NCBI RefSeq assembly: GCF_022662335.1
Contig: NZ_JAKNQJ010000001.1
Coordinates: forward strand, 620,001 to 684,000
Source of the DNA: Sphingomonas sp. CROZ-RG-20F-R02-07
Lineage (GTDB): Bacteria > Pseudomonadota > Alphaproteobacteria > Sphingomonadales > Sphingomonadaceae
Direction of reading: 5' to 3'
Length of the DNA: 64,000 bases
The notes beneath the pieces are model-generated. The model saw only the letters and a program-made list of their open reading frames with translations, was not told where the DNA came from and ran no database searches. A program made the translations under genes and the position numbers. Positions 62,998 through 64,000 of this stretch are shown in pieces (position 1 is the stretch's first letter; every line of letters begins with the position of its first letter).

Positions 62998-64000
62998 TTG
63001 CGGTAGCACACCGCCTTCACCGCCTCGGTCACCTTTGCCGCGGTGACGAGCGCCAGCTTTTCGAGATTGGCCGCATAGGGCAGCGGCACGTCCTCGTCGG
63101 TCACGCGCATCACCGGGGCGTCGAGGTCGTCGAACCCCTCCTCCATGGCGATGCTGATGATCTCGGACGAAATCGAGCAGGTCGGCCAGCCCTCTTCGAC
63201 GACAACCATCCGATTGGTCTTCTTCAGGCTCTCGAGCACCGCCGCCTTGTCGAGCGGACGCAGCGTGCGCAGGTCGATCACCTCGGCATCGATCCCCTCG
63301 CCCGCCAGCGTCTCGGCGGCTTCGAGCGCGAGCCCGACACCGATCGAATAGCTGACGATCGTCACGTCCTTGCCCGCGCGCATGATCCGCGCCTTGCCGA
63401 TCGGCAGGACATGGTCGTCGAGCTTGGGCACCTCGAAGGTGCGGCCATAGAGCAGCTCGTTTTCAAGGAACACGACCGGATCCTCGGTGCGGATCGCCGC
63501 CTTCAACAGGCCCTTCGCATCGGCGGCATCATAGGGCGCGATCACGATCAGGCCGGGCACGCTCGCATACCAGGGCGCATAATTCTGCGAATGCTGCGCG
63601 CCGACGCGGCTGGCGGCACCGTTGGGCCCGCGGAACACAATCGGGCAGCGCATCTGCCCGCCCGACATATAGTTCGTCTTGGCGGCCGAATTGACGATGT
63701 GGTCGATCGCCTGCATCGCGAAGTTGAACGTCATGAACTCGACGATCGGGCGAAGCCCCCCCATCGCCGCGCCCGTGCCGACGCCCGCAAAGCCATATTC
63801 GGTGATCGGCGTATCGATCACGCGGCGCTCGCCGAATTCGTCCAGCAGGCCCTGCGTCACCTTGTACGCGCCCTGATATTGCGCGACTTCCTCGCCGATC
63901 ACGAACACGCGATCGTCGCGGCGCATCTCCTCGGCCATCGCATCGCGCAGCGCCTCGCGCAGCGTGATCTTCACCATCTCGGTGCCCGCCGGGATCGCCG
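62994..64000 (-). CDS. pdhB: pyruvate dehydrogenase E1 component subunit beta, C-terminal part
   Basis: The visible 335 residues include the complete transketolase-like part: [60 protein letters not shown], and [15 protein letters not shown] near the C-terminus. The frame continues upstream of Met 63977 through IPAGTE to the window edge. In alphaproteobacteria this is the linker after an N-terminal lipoyl domain, so the true start lies outside the window. It decarboxylates pyruvate together with the alpha subunit, which is expected just beyond the edge. Confidence 0.93.
   Translation of the reverse strand, partial: AIPAGTEMVKITLREALRDAMAEEMRRDDRVFVIGEEVAQYQGAYKVTQGLLDEFGERRVIDTPITEYGFAGVGTGAAMGGLRPIVEFMTFNFAMQAIDHIVNSAAKTNYMSGGQMRCPIVFRGPNGAASRVGAQHSQNYAPWYASVPGLIVIAPYDAADAKGLLKAAIRTEDPVVFLENELLYGRTFEVPKLDDHVLPIGKARIMRAGKDVTIVSYSIGVGLALEAAETLAGEGIDAEVIDLRTLRPLDKAAVLESLKKTNRMVVVEEGWPTCSISSEIISIAMEEGFDDLDAPVMRVTDEDVPLPYAANLEKLALVTAAKVTEAVKAVCYRK

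Overview
The window reads as a chromosomal segment of a high-GC alphaproteobacterium, most likely a sphingomonad (Sphingomonas or a close relative). This is inferred from several features together: HWE-type histidine kinases, a cyo quinol oxidase operon that continues into SURF1 and RegB/RegA, an EcfG-type promoter (GGAAC-N17-CGTT), a XylD-type sugar-acid dehydratase, a PdhB with an alphaproteobacterial linker N-terminus, and two copies of a palindromic intergenic repeat of a sort I associate with sphingomonads. No 16S rRNA is present, so the genus is not proven.

Layout. 1-2.3 kb: end of a DUF2891 gene, a gene-poor stretch and a membrane protein. 2.3-9.6 kb: a signalling block (receiver, two HWE kinases, stand-alone CheB, CheR-PAS, Crp/Fnr regulator) flanked by a frameshifted integrase remnant and a DUF3800-like pseudogene. 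9.6-16.2 kb: a heavy-metal RND efflux operon that goes straight from outer-membrane factor to pump with no adaptor gene, followed by its two-component system. A tRNA-like 3-prime half lies at 16.43 kb. Integrase scrap, pseudogene and tRNA-like end suggest that about 0.5-16.5 kb is an accessory region. 16.5-27 kb: a pepsin-like protein, an MDR oxidoreductase, DUF1993, then a fatty-acid locus (FadL, DUF2147, HAD/ECH fusion, thiolase, FadD, MerR regulator). 27-31.6 kb: sugar transport and oxidation (FucP-like MFS, secreted mutarotase, xylonate-type dehydratase). 31.6-38.2 kb: an Hsp70-like gene followed by a Pls-type (poly-lysine-synthetase-like) nonribosomal peptide synthetase translationally coupled to a phosphopantetheinyl transferase and a GNAT acetyltransferase. 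I regard this as the most interesting system here. 38.2-42.5 kb: a stress-promoter small secreted protein, a GH130 protein, an aldo/keto reductase and an MFS transporter. 42.6-49.3 kb: cyoABCD-SURF1-regB-regA, joined almost throughout by 4-base overlaps. 49.3-64 kb: tRNA-Pro(UGG), a deacetylase, an orphan kinase, an Lrp regulator, a TPR protein, yaaA-SDR, gyrA-DUF952, DUF488, trmFO, an EF-hand protein, a squalene/phytoene-synthase-like protein and pdhB, which runs off the right edge.

How it works together. The fad block takes up fatty acids (FadL), activates them (FadD) and cycles them through HAD/ECH and thiolase, probably under the MerR protein. The sugar block imports and oxidises a pentose or related sugar. 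RegBA senses quinone redox state beside the quinol oxidase genes it probably controls. The Pls block carries its own enzyme to load its carrier domain and an acetyltransferase that may modify or detoxify the product. Tight NUGA overlaps (ATGA or GTGA) recur throughout and mark operons. All family assignments come from reading motifs by eye; no searches were run.
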